NCBI GenBank assembly: GCA_023213395.1
Contig: CM041465.1
Coordinates: forward strand, 35,719,741 to 35,783,740
Length of the DNA stretch: 64,000 nt
Reading direction: 5' to 3'
From: Cycas panzhihuaensis
Lineage: Eukaryota > Cycadophyta
Positions 10,997 through 21,800 of this stretch are shown in pieces; position 1 is the first letter of the stretch; each line of letters opens with the position of its first letter. Position numbers and translations under genes: made by a program. The notes under the pieces are model-generated. The model was not told the DNA's origin and did not search any database. It saw nothing but the letters and a program-made list of their open reading frames with translations.

Positions 10997-11240
10997 TGTG
11001 CGTACCCCGCAGCGTACTTTTCCGGTATGTATAATGTATTTTGGCCTATTTTACGCAGTGTGTACCAGATAGCCTACTTTTCTAGTATGTATAATGTATT
11101 TTGGCCTGTTTTACACAGTGCATATCAGATAGCATACTTTTCCTGGTACGTATAGTGTATTTTGCCTTATTTTACACAGTGCTTACCTGGTAACATTCTT
11201 TTCCCGGTACGTATAGTGTATTTTTACCGGTATGTATGTG
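10997..11240 (-). repeat. 61-bp tandem repeat block, four units, in E1
   Basis: Four head-to-tail units begin at 10997, 11059, 11119 and 11180, each with TGTGTACC-like start, a GTA(C/T)GTATA(A/G)TGTATTTT core and a TTTTACACAG end; a weaker fifth unit covers about 10927-10996. The block sits between the integrase stop (11503) and the 3' ORF start (10643). E2 has the same block with three units (32539-32719). It may be a promoter or spacer for the 3' ORF, or simple slippage; no test is possible here. Confidence 0.85.
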
Positions 11241-11502
11241 AAAAATCATATTTCTTTGACAGAATTCTTTCTTATCCTTGATTCTTTTTGTCATAATATC
11301 CTTGTTATTGATGACTCTTCTTATTGCTTATGTATATGATGAGTTACGGTTGTTTTTTTTTCTTATTTTTTCAAATTTTTTGTATTTTTGTTTCCATACC
11401 GAACTGAATCACGTTCCGGTATCAAGGCAATTTGATTTTGCCTCAACTTCATGCAACACGTTATAGTACAACCAACTGATTCGGCTGGTAAGTTGCTCCA
11501 CC

Positions 11503-11780
11503 CTAGTTGATATAGGGTTTCAATTTACTATTCTTGCCCATTTCAGGTAGTAGTTGGCTTGATAGTTTCTTCAACTGGATAGTGCCATTCCGGTACACCT
11601 TCTCAATCATATATGGGCCTTTCCAATGCATCTTCAATTCTCCCTGGGTTGTTTGGGATCTGTTGTCGAATTGCCATACTCGATCACCCTTCTCGAAATA
11701 CGATGTCTTGTCGTGGCGGTCGTGCCTTGTCTTTTTTCATCTTTTCCTTGGTGTGGTATGCTTTGTCAGTTTCTTCTTAT
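11503..11780 (-). pseudogene. E1 integrase C-terminal domain remnant
   Basis: On the minus strand the fragment reads FEKGDRVWQFDNR, GELKMHWKGPYMIEKVY and KLKPYIN followed by a stop at 11503-11505. This is the GD.V...G.Y.I pattern of the Gypsy integrase C-terminus, and the ending matches the E2 ending (KPYIE then stop at 36804-36806). The zinc finger and catalytic core are absent: the sequence joins directly to the gag-like segment at about 11780. Confidence 0.75.
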
Positions 11781-12390
11781 GACCCCTTAATTGATCTTGG
11801 TTTATTATTCCTTCTTCCAACCAATGTTCTCTACAATGTATCAAATGGGAAATTCCATATAGTGGTTCTCCATAAAAGGGCTTCACATAATCTCCAATGT
11901 ATTCTTCATGATTTCTCTCTTCTGCAATGGAAATTTTGTTTCCTAGACCGGAATCTCTAGGGATACTCTCAGCAGGTTCCTTTTCTTCTTCCTCAAATTT
12001 GGCGCCGATGGTTGAAAAGGATCTTTCGCTGGTTAGGTGTACCTCTAAAGAAGATAAGGAAGGTTTGTTACTTCCTTCCTCGGGCTGGGATGGCGGTGGG
12101 GAAGGACAGTCTACCTCAAGACCCACACTGGAGGTAGACGGAAGGTTAGGGTTAGAGAGGATTGGGGTATTGGGAGGTGAATTGGGGTAAGGTTTTGGGT
12201 TAAAAGGGGGATTTGGGCTTGGGTCTAGGTTTTTTATGTTATTATTAATACTCATATAATCAACAAATTTAGATTTAATATCAACGTCCTCAGCTACATT
12301 CCGAGAAAGTAGGTTACACCTATAGGATGAGGGGTTGACTTCATATGCATCTTGTAGCCAGTAATCCACAAATCTCATCCCATTTTCGTC
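11781..12390 (-). pseudogene. E1 linker and start of the second gag-like segment
   Basis: The minus strand reads RFVDYWLQDAYEVN, a proline- and serine-rich stretch, then IPRDSGLGNKI and YVKPFYGEPLYGISHLIHC. The E2 copy has the same order and continues into full gag-like motifs. Here it is cut within the HC.E.W motif and joined to integrase. It follows the protease region in both copies, so its position after protease is a family trait and not a local rearrangement. Confidence 0.7.
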
Positions 12391-12400
12391 GTCTGAGGAG

Positions 12401-15205
12401 TTATAAATTTCTCCAAAATAAGTCGGTTCTACTTCTTGGCAGTCGATTAGGTTCTTCGGTCATATGGTACAGATTCTCTTCGTCAAATGAAGAGGTTGTT
12501 GCTTTACTCACAACGATTGTACTTGACCCGTTGTCAGGTATCACCTCAATCGACTTCTTCCCCAACATTGGTAATACAACTTCATTTCCGCCATCTGACA
12601 AGGTGAAGGTCACGTTCTTCCAATTTTGGAGACCCAGGGAGACACTGGGTCTTGTATAGCCAAGGCCTCCCCAATAAGGTTGGATAGGGTGTTGCACCCT
12701 TTTCTGTTTCTACAATTGTAAAGTCAATTTTTACGACAATCCCTGCCACATCCACTTTGATGTCGGCCAGCCTCCCCACAGGTCACACCAATAAATCGTT
12801 AGCCAATTTCAACGAGTATGTTGGTGCCTCCAGTTTCGGGCTTCCCAACTTTCGCCATGTCGAAGTGGGTAGTACATTCATGGCTACGCCCCCATCGACA
12901 ATCACTTTCGGAAATGTTTCTCCCAATACCATCATTGTCACCATGGGATCCATGTCGAACGATGGCATCACTTTCTTTAAACTCTTGGTAATTCCTCGTT
13001 GTAATATCCCTCCTTTAATCCAATCGATTACTTGGCATAAAGGAATAGTTAATTGCAATTGTTTTACCAAATTTTCCATCAGCAACAACATTCTTGGAAT
13101 GTCCTCTGCTGGTAATCCTTTAAATAGTTCCTCCATCTGTACCATTTGAGAGTGTATTTTTGGCTCTTCTGGTACCTTATCTTTCTCCTTTTGCTTATTC
13201 TTTCTTACATATACATATTTAGTTCCAGGCTTCCCCATTGGTAACGTAGTCTCTTCTTGAGCTAATTCTTCTAACAATTGTTTTGCTTGTCTGAATCGAT
13301 TTATTTCCGTCTGTGGATTTGGAAACCCTTCGTCTTCCTTCTCCTTTTGTTTCTTTTGGAGTTTTACATTTTTACTCTCCAGTATGATTGTCATTAGATT
13401 GGTAGCCTTAGCTTTTACCTTACAATCTTCTGTTTTGTGCTCACTTGGTCCACAGTTATTACATACGAACGGTTTTTGTTCGTATTCCCGTTTGGTTGGG
13501 CATTCGGATTTCCAATGCCCAAATTGTAAGCAAATGAGACATCTTCCCATTGGTTGTTTCTTCCTCGAGGGCTCCTGTGTACTCCTCGTTGTATAAATAT
13601 TCCGAGGTGGGTTGCCTCCCCTTCCCCTACCTCGTCCTCTGTATGATTTTCCTCTTGGGTTATAGAAACAGTCTTTTGTCATATGCGTATCCACATCGCA
13701 TATGTGGCACCATTTGTCCCTTTGGTGCAATGCATTATTCTTTGGGTTGAGTTCACAATCTTTGGTCGTGTGTGAACTTTCCTCACAGATATGGCACCAT
13801 TTTGCCACTCTGCCTTCGTGATCTTTTTTCTTCTTTGTTGCTTCCTCTTCTCTATTATTTCTTATTTTTAGTCTTGCCACTTCCTTTCTTAGGGCTTCTA
13901 ATTCTAATTTCTCTTCTGCCACTCCCACCTGGCAGAAGGGTCGATTATACTGGTTTTGTTTAATTTCCCCGATCTCTTCTTGTAATCTCAATAGGAGGGA
14001 GTCGTGCCCTCCAGCCTGCACATCCATCTCCATCTCAAAGTCTTTTGCTAAATCTTGGGCATTCTTGAATGACTTTAATGGATGTGCATGCATCATAGCT
14101 CTCAGTTTCTCATTCAGTCCTCTGACAAAATAATTTTTCATATTGTGGTCTGTTATCGTTTCATTGATCATACTAGCCGCAATGATTTTCATTCTACTGA
14201 TATAGGCTAACACTGATTCTCCGGGCCTTTGTTTAATTTCTCTAAGGGCAATTTCCAATCGCTTGTTATCTGCAATTTCTGAAATCTTTCCTCAAAGGAT
14301 TTCTTTATCTTTACCCATGAATCTTTCTTATTTAATTCTTTGTACCATGCCAATGGTACTCCCCTTAATGTACAGGCGAATCTGGCCTTTATCTCGTCTT
14401 CATCTGTAATCTTCTTCACGTCGATCAAATTTTGAAAGAGATATACATGTTCGACTGCATCCAAAGTGTCGTTGAAAATCAACTTCCCAAAATCTCTGTA
14501 ATCATTCATCCTAGGAGATTGTACCAGTGTCCCACCTGGTGGCAATTCTTCCCCTTTCTCCTCCTTGCTGGATTCTATCTCCTTCCCTACACTTTTCTCT
14601 TTTGGAGATGTGCTTGGAATGCTTACTACAATATTATCTTTCCCAAATAATGGATTCTTAAATGGAGTTTTAAGATGTATAGATTCTAACACACCTGGCA
14701 CTTGTACTGTTAATGGTGTCACTGTTATATATGACTGATCAGACCCCATGTCTGATGAATCCTCAAAAAGCTGCCTTGTTAGCTTATTTTCCCAATATGC
14801 TGAGGGACCTTCCTCTGCCTTCTTCTCACTGTCACTTAGGTCCTTCGGAGTATCTTCCACAAGTATACTTTCCTCCTTTGCTAGAGTGTCTTTATGTTCT
14901 TCATCCACCTTTGGTTTTTCTTCATATTTTGGGCTAAACAAGTCATCCTTGATTGGGGCTGGTGTTAGTACCATTCGTTCGCCATTGTTTCCCTCTCCTT
15001 GTTCCTGAGGTGTCTGGGCTCCACTTGCCTCAAATTCTTCAACGGATTGTCCCTTAGTCTCGTTGTTCTGCGAACTTAATCTCCTTGCCCTTCTCAGTTT
15101 TGACTCCTTTCACCATCGTAATGCCCTCTGTCTGCATGTTTCTTTCCCTTTAGGTGAAGTATCCTTTTGTGGCTCTTCTGCCTTTGAAGGCCTTTTAGGT
15201 GGCAT
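12401..15205 (-). pseudogene. E1 gag, four CCHC knuckles and aspartic protease
   Basis: The start is ATG at 15203-15205 (MPPKRPSKAEEP...), with one stop soon after. A gag domain covers about 14520-14050 (TLRGVPLAWYKEL, W.KIKKSFEERF, then after a frameshift near 14260 PGESVLAYISRMK). A 491-codon frame (14258-12783) then carries four CCHC knuckles at its residues 155-168, 185-198, 240-253 and 266-279, an RGRGRGRGG stretch, and a protease motif KVIVDGGVAMNVLP at about 450-463. Tat-lineage proteases often have such a D-G-G/S form. A TGA ends this frame; the protease tail (PVGRLADIKVDV, YPTLLGRPWLY) continues below 12780 with another frameshift. Four knuckles is more than the one or two usual in plant elements. 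Confidence 0.85.
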
Positions 15206-15331
15206 TGGAAGGTCCCCTGGCTGTTGGAGGCTTAGTTACGGCCTGCCATCACGACGACAGCCAGGGTCCTCTATCCTTTACACATTCCTCCTTTTGAAAC
15301 TCATAGGCCCTGTCCCTCCTCAATGGACGTA

Positions 15332-15344
15332 GGCAACGGAACCA
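15332..15344 (-). other. E1 primer binding site (tRNA uncertain)
   Basis: One base inside the 5' LTR the minus strand reads TGGTTCCGTTGCC. The CCGTTGCC part resembles the Asp-tRNA type PBS of Athila elements, but the match is incomplete, so the primer tRNA is not assigned. Confidence 0.45.
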
Positions 15345-15345
15345 A

Positions 15346-16169
15346 TGTTGACTTCGAGATTCCACAGCCCTTATGAGATCAATACACTTGTCAAGGTTAC
15401 ACAGGTTATAATCTAGTTTAGAACACAAGCAACATCATCATCCACATAGTTCACACAGATTTATTAATGTTTCCACATGATTGCAGCACAACGGCAAACA
15501 GTAGTACAGAGATTAGCACCTATTTCACATTCAATCCTTGCAAACACAGAGAATCCACAATTTCCATGCAATTCTTATTTTATTAAGCAATAAGTTCTTT
15601 TACACAAGGTGTTGGAATGCATTCCTTGTGCATTCCAGCCTCATACATTCACTCTATCACATGCGTACCCAGGAGGTACCCATCAAAAAACATGGCTTAG
15701 GCTACTGTCATGCGTACTTGTCTCCGTACCAATGTGTACTGGAATACTTTGGCTCTCACCCTAACCGAATGGTCCTTGGGAAGCCTCTTAACACGCCTCC
15801 TTTGGTGTCCTTTGGTCAAGGGTTATAATCGTCATAATCGTACCTTTTCACTAAGCGTGCACTTCTTCCTAACCATTGGTTAGTTCCCTTAATTGACTGT
15901 CTTAACTCGTCTATACATACGTCTGACGTCATCCTAGGCTTCCTTCTGTCCAGTCCTCTCGTGCGTACCATTTCTGTTTGCTTGCGTTATGCCTGGAGGT
16001 ACATATCTGTTACGCACTTTACCGTGCACGCACCGTCATACGACTCGTAATGTTGAATTCTTCACTTCTTGCCGCATGCGTCTTCAGACGGTCCGCACTG
16101 CACAATCCAAGGATATCCAGCCTCTCTCTGGTCTGCCCATAGCTCAACGTATCACAATATGCTCCAACA
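15346..16169 (-). repeat. E1 5' LTR (824 bp)
   Basis: This pairs with 8634-9475 and has the same hairpin (15613-15637), AATAAA on minus (15579-15584) and TGACGTCA (15924-15931). It is followed by the second GGCAC duplication. Many substitutions and small indels separate the two LTRs, so the insertion is not recent. Confidence 0.9.
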
Positions 16170-16222
16170 GGCACTTGTGGCCATGACTCCATTTCCCTCC
16201 ATATTCAAAGCAAGTTCCTCTT
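16170..16222 (-). pseudogene. G1 gag zinc-knuckle fragment between E1 and Cop2
   Basis: Only 53 bases of G1 are left here. On the minus strand they read GTCFEYGGKWSHGHKC across the E1 duplication, matching the G3 knuckle GTCFRYGGKYNREHRC. The second Cys of the CCHC pattern is Tyr in both, so the change may predate both copies. It proves that 7115-8633 and 23950-25450 belong to one element. Confidence 0.85.
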
Positions 16223-16721
16223 TGTTAGAATAATGTTATATTCACATATTAATGTTATCTTTATAAGGTTCCTTTTATATTGTTAATTTATATTAATTAA
16301 TTGTATAGTTCATTGAAATGGACAATTGCCCATTTCAACGAACCTCCTTCTTCCTTAATATTCTCTCTCCTAGATTCTAGGAGGTTGGTCAGGTTGGTCA
16401 AAGTTTTGGCTAATGAGGTGGAGGTTGTACGTAGGTTAGGTTGGCATTAGCAAGAGGGAGGATGAGATCTTCACCAAATCATCACTATAATGTATATTTT
16501 TATAATAATATTTATCTATTTTAGAAGGTGGTTTTTTCATCCCCGCTAGGGAGTTTTTCTACCTATCAATATTGTGTACCTATGTTAATTCAAATTGCAG
16601 ATCTATGATGTTATTATGATGATGTTAATGTACATCTGTGTATTGATTGACATTACAAAAGTATGTATTTTATTTTGAATATTATAACCTGTGCATGTAT
16701 ATTTTAACCCTCTCTCTAACA
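16223..16721 (+). repeat. Cop2 5' LTR
   Basis: The 499-bp repeat is highly similar to 23451-23949, with scattered substitutions. It ends directly at the primer binding site at 16722. Confidence 0.93.
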
Positions 16722-16733
16722 TGGCATCAAAGC
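16722..16733 (+). other. Cop2 primer binding site
   Basis: TGGCATCAAAGC directly follows the LTR. It is two changes from the initiator Met type TGGTATCAGAGC, and both changes could be transitions. Confidence 0.8.
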
Positions 16734-18836
16734 AAGGTATTACGAGATTCAAAGTTTTCTTCAAACAAAAATCTAGAGCAGGAATAGTAAAAGGTTTTTA
16801 CCAAACCCTCTCATACAATTTTTTAAAAAAACGTTTTTTGAAACAAATAAAATCAGAAATATACTTTATTAAAATCTAATAGTACTCAAAGTTTTACATT
16901 TATACACATAGGTAAACAAAAATGTACATCTCTTAGGGTCTAAGTAAGACTAGACTATCTACAAATTTGAACAGGTATTAGGGCATCAAAAATCCTATTA
17001 CAGTTGCTTGCCATGGCTTAACTATCTGTCCCTCATCTGCATGCAACCCTACAAAACCACTCCTTGCACTGGTTCCCCTTCCTCTAGATGATTGATATAG
17101 AACCTCAAATAAAGAGCTTCACCAAAACGGCCATACTATTTCCTTGCCATTTCCTTGCAGCTTATCCCACGCACCCGCCATCACCTTGAAGCAGACAAAG
17201 AAGGCGCAGCATACCTACAACAAAAAAAAAAAAAAAAGAAATTGCTTCAAAACCTCAACGAAAAAGAACAAGCAATCTCCCACAGAAATCCAATACTATT
17301 CACAAATCATTCGATAGAGTCCTCATTCCCACAGTAAACAAAGATTGGACTAATCGAATCTATCCCCAGCCAATGCAAAACCCAACTGATAGATGCAAAA
17401 ACCCAACTGTCTCCATTGTGTGTTTGTTTTCGGCATATGGCGTCTCTTTCGTAGAGATATTTTGGAGCACATTAAAAGCCTGGATTGAATGGCGTCCTCA
17501 CACATCTGGCAGCAGCATGAAGCCCGCAAGTAACTCACAACAAAGAAGATGACGGCCCGTTAGAAGTATATAGATGGAGATGCCCTTACGATTCCAGTTC
17601 TTCGACTTGCACGATGATATAGAGACGAAGAAGCACGTTGATATAGAGAGAGCAGCATCGTGATACAAAGACGGAGAAGCACAGTGATATAAAGATAGAG
17701 CAACACCGTGATATAGAGACGGAGAAGCATCGTGATATAGAGACGGAGCAACATCGTGATATAGAGATGGAGAAAAGACGGTATATGAAGATCACTCCTT
17801 CATGCAGAGACAGAGGCAAAGAACATAGAGATCACACCTTCATGTAGTTCATCCGCCGCCCTGCAAAGCAAAAATGAAGTGAAACCCTAATTTTTAGGAT
17901 TTATAAATCCATGTACGCAAAAACCCTTTTCAATTTTATGAAATGTTTTTGCTAATGCAAAAACATTAAAATCCATTTAATAATTTTTTCAGATTCATTC
18001 ACTTTAACCTTTTTATTTTTTTATGAAGTTTAAAATACATTAAATTAAATTGAAATTCAAGTTCAGGTCCGCTAGCCCCCTTTCCACCAAACACTTGGCC
18101 ACATCAACCTCCCATATGACCTCAGTCCAAACTTAAAAGGGGCTTAATTCCTATTTCAAATTTTTTTTATTATTATTTTTTGCAAAAAGGGGTACCTGTG
18201 CCTTTTCTACAATAGCTTTGTCATACAGAGTCTAAATACAATTCTGGAAGATATGTCAGATTTCTGATTCAGATACGGACCTTTTGACTAGTCACTCGAG
18301 CCTATTGGATGTCATTTCACCTGCCAAATCTTGTCCAAAGTCAAGTCTTCTATCACGACCAGGTAAGTTAAGGTACATGATTTCTTTTGCAAATTTTTCT
18401 TACAATATTTCAACTTTATTGCTTCAATTTAATAACATTAAATCTTTTATTAAATATATTGCTTAACTACATCACTTTTTATATAATTTTTGTAGTTTAT
18501 TAATACTTAATTGAAATCACTATTTTATCAAAATCATGATATAAATATGCAACTACTCACATATTTGACTTAATCTCTCCAATGTTTGATTAAAATTTAT
18601 ATTTTTTTATCAATGGCAATCAATATTTAATGTCAACAGGTTTATTTTTATGATTATTTGCAATAATATACTTACTTTTTTACATCAATACTAAATCAAT
18701 GATTAATTTCATTTGATTAAATCCTAAAGATTGTAATTACTTTTTTTCTTTTACACACTTAATCTTGTTGTTTCCTTATCGTTTTCTTTTTATTTACCCA
18801 TCAAGAGGATCTCACATCGTAGATTTCCTATCCATA
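16734..18836 (+). other. Cop2 long leader (2.1 kb), no readable gene
   Basis: The stretch between PBS and the gag ATG is unusually long for a Copia element. It contains an A-run near 17221, the 24-bp tandem array at 17616-17780 and AT-rich DNA from about 17930. I see no conserved domain on either strand; the apparent leucine- and arginine-rich minus frame over the array is only the repeat read in translation. Confidence 0.6.
17616..17780. repeat. 24-bp minisatellite, seven units, in the Cop2 leader
   Basis: Units start at 17616, 17640, 17662, 17686, 17710, 17734 and 17758 with consensus GATATAGAGACGGAGAAGCA plus YCGT. Most are 24 bp; the second is 22 bp. Confidence 0.92.
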
Positions 18837-21800
18837 ATGGCTCTCATGCCAGGAACAACCTCCTGTCCTTCAATTCAAGGCCTAACTGGCTCAAACTATG
18901 CCGATTGGAAACTTAAAATATCCCAGGTTCATAAACAACAAAAGATCTGGCAATATGTAACACGAGAGTTTGTGAAACATCATGACACAAAATCATAAGC
19001 CTATATGGTTTATCCGATGAATTGTAATGGAGCCCTAGGCACCATCCTAAACTCCCTCTCACTAGATATCAACAGGCAGTTCTCTGAAACAGATGTCTCG
19101 CCCACGTCTGGCAAACCCTGAAGGAAAAATACGATAAGGTTGACAAACGTCAATTAACCCTCCTAGAACAATAGTTGTATGACCTAAACTTTGATGATTT
19201 TTCTAAAGTTGAAGATTTCTTGGCAAAAATCCAACTTGTCAACAAGGATTTAGGTAACTGCATAAAGTCCTCAACTAAAGTAGGTGATAAAATTGAAATT
19301 AACACCTATGCCAAAGACAACGAAACACTCATCCGTCTTGCCATAAACAACTTACCTAAACATTTCAATCTTTTTAAAGCTACTAAACAGCAGGCTGACT
19401 TCCCAGAAATCACCTTCAATCAGCTAACAAATCAACTGATTGATTATCAAAATATGCTAATTCAAACTGGAAAACTACAAGATCCTTCACAGGCCCTGTT
19501 TTCCAAGTCAAAACCTGCAAATAAGTTTAAACAAAACAACTGTCAAAGTAATCACAACAATAACCCTAAGTTTCACAAACCTCATAAAGGTTCTCCTTCT
19601 TCATCTTTTACAAATAATTACAATCAAAACACCAAATATTTTGAATCACTAAAAAACCAAAATAACACTAAACAGTCATTCCAAAAACAGAATAATTTTA
19701 CTTCTAACTCTAATCAGATCGTCAGTTGTGCCTATTGCCACAAAAAGGGGCACACCATCGACGTTTGTAGAAGTAGAATTGCTTTCGAAGCTTGGAAAGC
19801 TTCCAAGGGGACCCAGTCTCGATCCCACAAACATAATCACTCTTTAACTGCCACAACTTCAGCTTTTTCAGATCCATCCACTCAACCACCTTTGTGAATT
19901 CTTAATTCTGGTGCTTCCCATCACATAACGGGACCCCAAGAATACATGACTTCTTACCAGTCTAATCCTAACTCTCAAGAGGAAATCTCTTTCGGAAGTG
20001 GATCTCAACTGAAAGTCAAATGAATAAGCGATGTTTGTTTAAAAGATGGTTCAATCAAGGAAGTATTCTATATTCCTAGTATGTTACCAAATCTCCTTTC
20101 AATTTATCAGATTTGCCAGAAAGACCTCATTGTCAAATTCTGGAAAGATAAGTTTATCATCAAACAACCACTGAATAAATTCAAATCAATTGCTTTAGGA
20201 CTTGCAAATCACAAAACAAGTCTTTACAACTTAACAAACCTTCAACATTCTAAAACTAAACCCTTCAATGCCTTTATAGCAAAATCTGACCCTGTCAGTA
20301 AGCTATGGCATGCTCGGTTTGGCCATACAAGTTATAGCAAACTTCAGTACCTGAGTAAGCATGATATGGTTCATAGCTTACCCCCCCTAAACACTATCTA
20401 TGGTGTTTGTAAAGCATGTGTTACAGGCAAGCAACACATGGACCCTTTCCCACACCCCACCTCTTTTCGAGCAGAAGTCCAACTTGAACTTGTTCACATT
20501 GATATTTGCGGTCCATTCCAAGTACCTTCGTACTCTGGAAGCAAATATTTTGTCACTTTCATCAATGATTTCTCCAGAAAATGCTAGGTGTACATGCTCA
20601 AAACAAGGAGTCAAGTATTTGACATCTTTGTTGAATTCAAGACTTTAGTTGAAAATCAAACTAACTCTAAAATTAAAATCTTTAGGTCTGATAATGCTAA
20701 GGAGTACCTAAGTAACAAGTTTACTTCCTACTACAAGAAGCATAGAATACGATTTCAACATTCTGTAGCTTACACCCCTCAACAAAACGATGTTGTTGAA
20801 CGCAAAAACTGTACCCTTGTTGAAATGACCAAAAGTGTGCTACATGCCAAAGGTCTTAACTTAAAATTGTGGGCAGAAGCAGTTGTTTGCTCCAACTACC
20901 TCTTAAACCGTTTACCGAGCAAATCTTTACAGAATGTTACGCCAGAATAGAAGTGGTCTGATTGTAAACTTTCTGTCAAACATCTACGAATCTTTGGAAG
21001 CATTGCTTGGAGACATATTTCCAAAGAAAAACGACAAAAACTTGATCCCAACAGTTCTAAATATATCTTCGTTGGTTATAGCGAAGAAAGCAAAGCTTAT
21101 CAACTTCTTAACCCAATCACGCATAAGATTTCGATCTTGTGTGATGTCATATTCAATGAAGAAGGTTCTTCATCAAACACTTCTTATGTCGAACTACCAG
21201 TTGAAAACTTGTTAACTAATACTTACGTAGTTGACCCCTCTAAAAAACAAGTTGACCCTGAAACAATTGTGTCCTTATCCACTCTAGTCCAAAATTGGAC
21301 CTTAACCGAACCAACTACCTCAGACCCATCTATGTCTAATCAGCCTACTTCTCCTAAACAACCCACTAACAACGGTAAACAACTTGTTTAGGCTTAGAAA
21401 ACTCTTTCTTATGCTGGTCATCCTTCGGATACCAGAAAAACCCGTTCCTGGAAGCTTCAAGCCAATTTTACCTTAATGGCCAAAGTCATGGCCAGTTACG
21501 ACCCTAAAACCTTTAAAGAAGCAAGTATCAATCCAACATGTCAGCAAGCCATGCAAGTTGAAATTGACACTCTCAAAAAGAATTCAACTTGGCATTTAGT
21601 TCCTTTACCTCCTGGAAAGAACTTGGTAGACTGTAAACGGGTTTATCGTGTCACAGGTTGCCATTGCACCAAAAGCCCCGGGGTGATTTGGGAAGAGGAC
21701 TTCCTTGTGATAGTTAGCGTCACGCGCTCCAACACTCCCCCGTCACAAGGAGTCGGTTGTACCTACACGGATTGGCATGTCCACCACGGCGTTCTTCTAC

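Larger units (their letters stand above)
8634..16169 (-). mobile_element. E1: complete but internally deleted Tat/Athila-like Gypsy retrotransposon
   Basis: Two long repeats of the same LTR (8634-9475 and 15346-16169) bound 7.5 kb, with a perfect 5-bp duplication outside. Minus-strand order is LTR, PBS, gag, four CCHC knuckles, protease, a linker with the start of a second gag-like segment, the C-terminal part of integrase, a 61-bp tandem repeat block, a 3' ORF and LTR. RT, RNase H and the integrase core are missing; the join is near 11780. The sister copy E2 retains them. E1 is therefore non-autonomous, and because its ends and duplication are intact it may have moved with proteins supplied in trans. 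The alternative is deletion after insertion. Confidence 0.88.

Noticed and set aside
10981-11240. CRISPR-like array
   Set aside because: The units are contiguous tandem repeats without unique spacers, in a plant retrotransposon.
17560-17819. Leucine-rich repeat-like protein on the minus strand
   Set aside because: It is the 24-bp DNA minisatellite read in translation; no start context or domain supports a protein.
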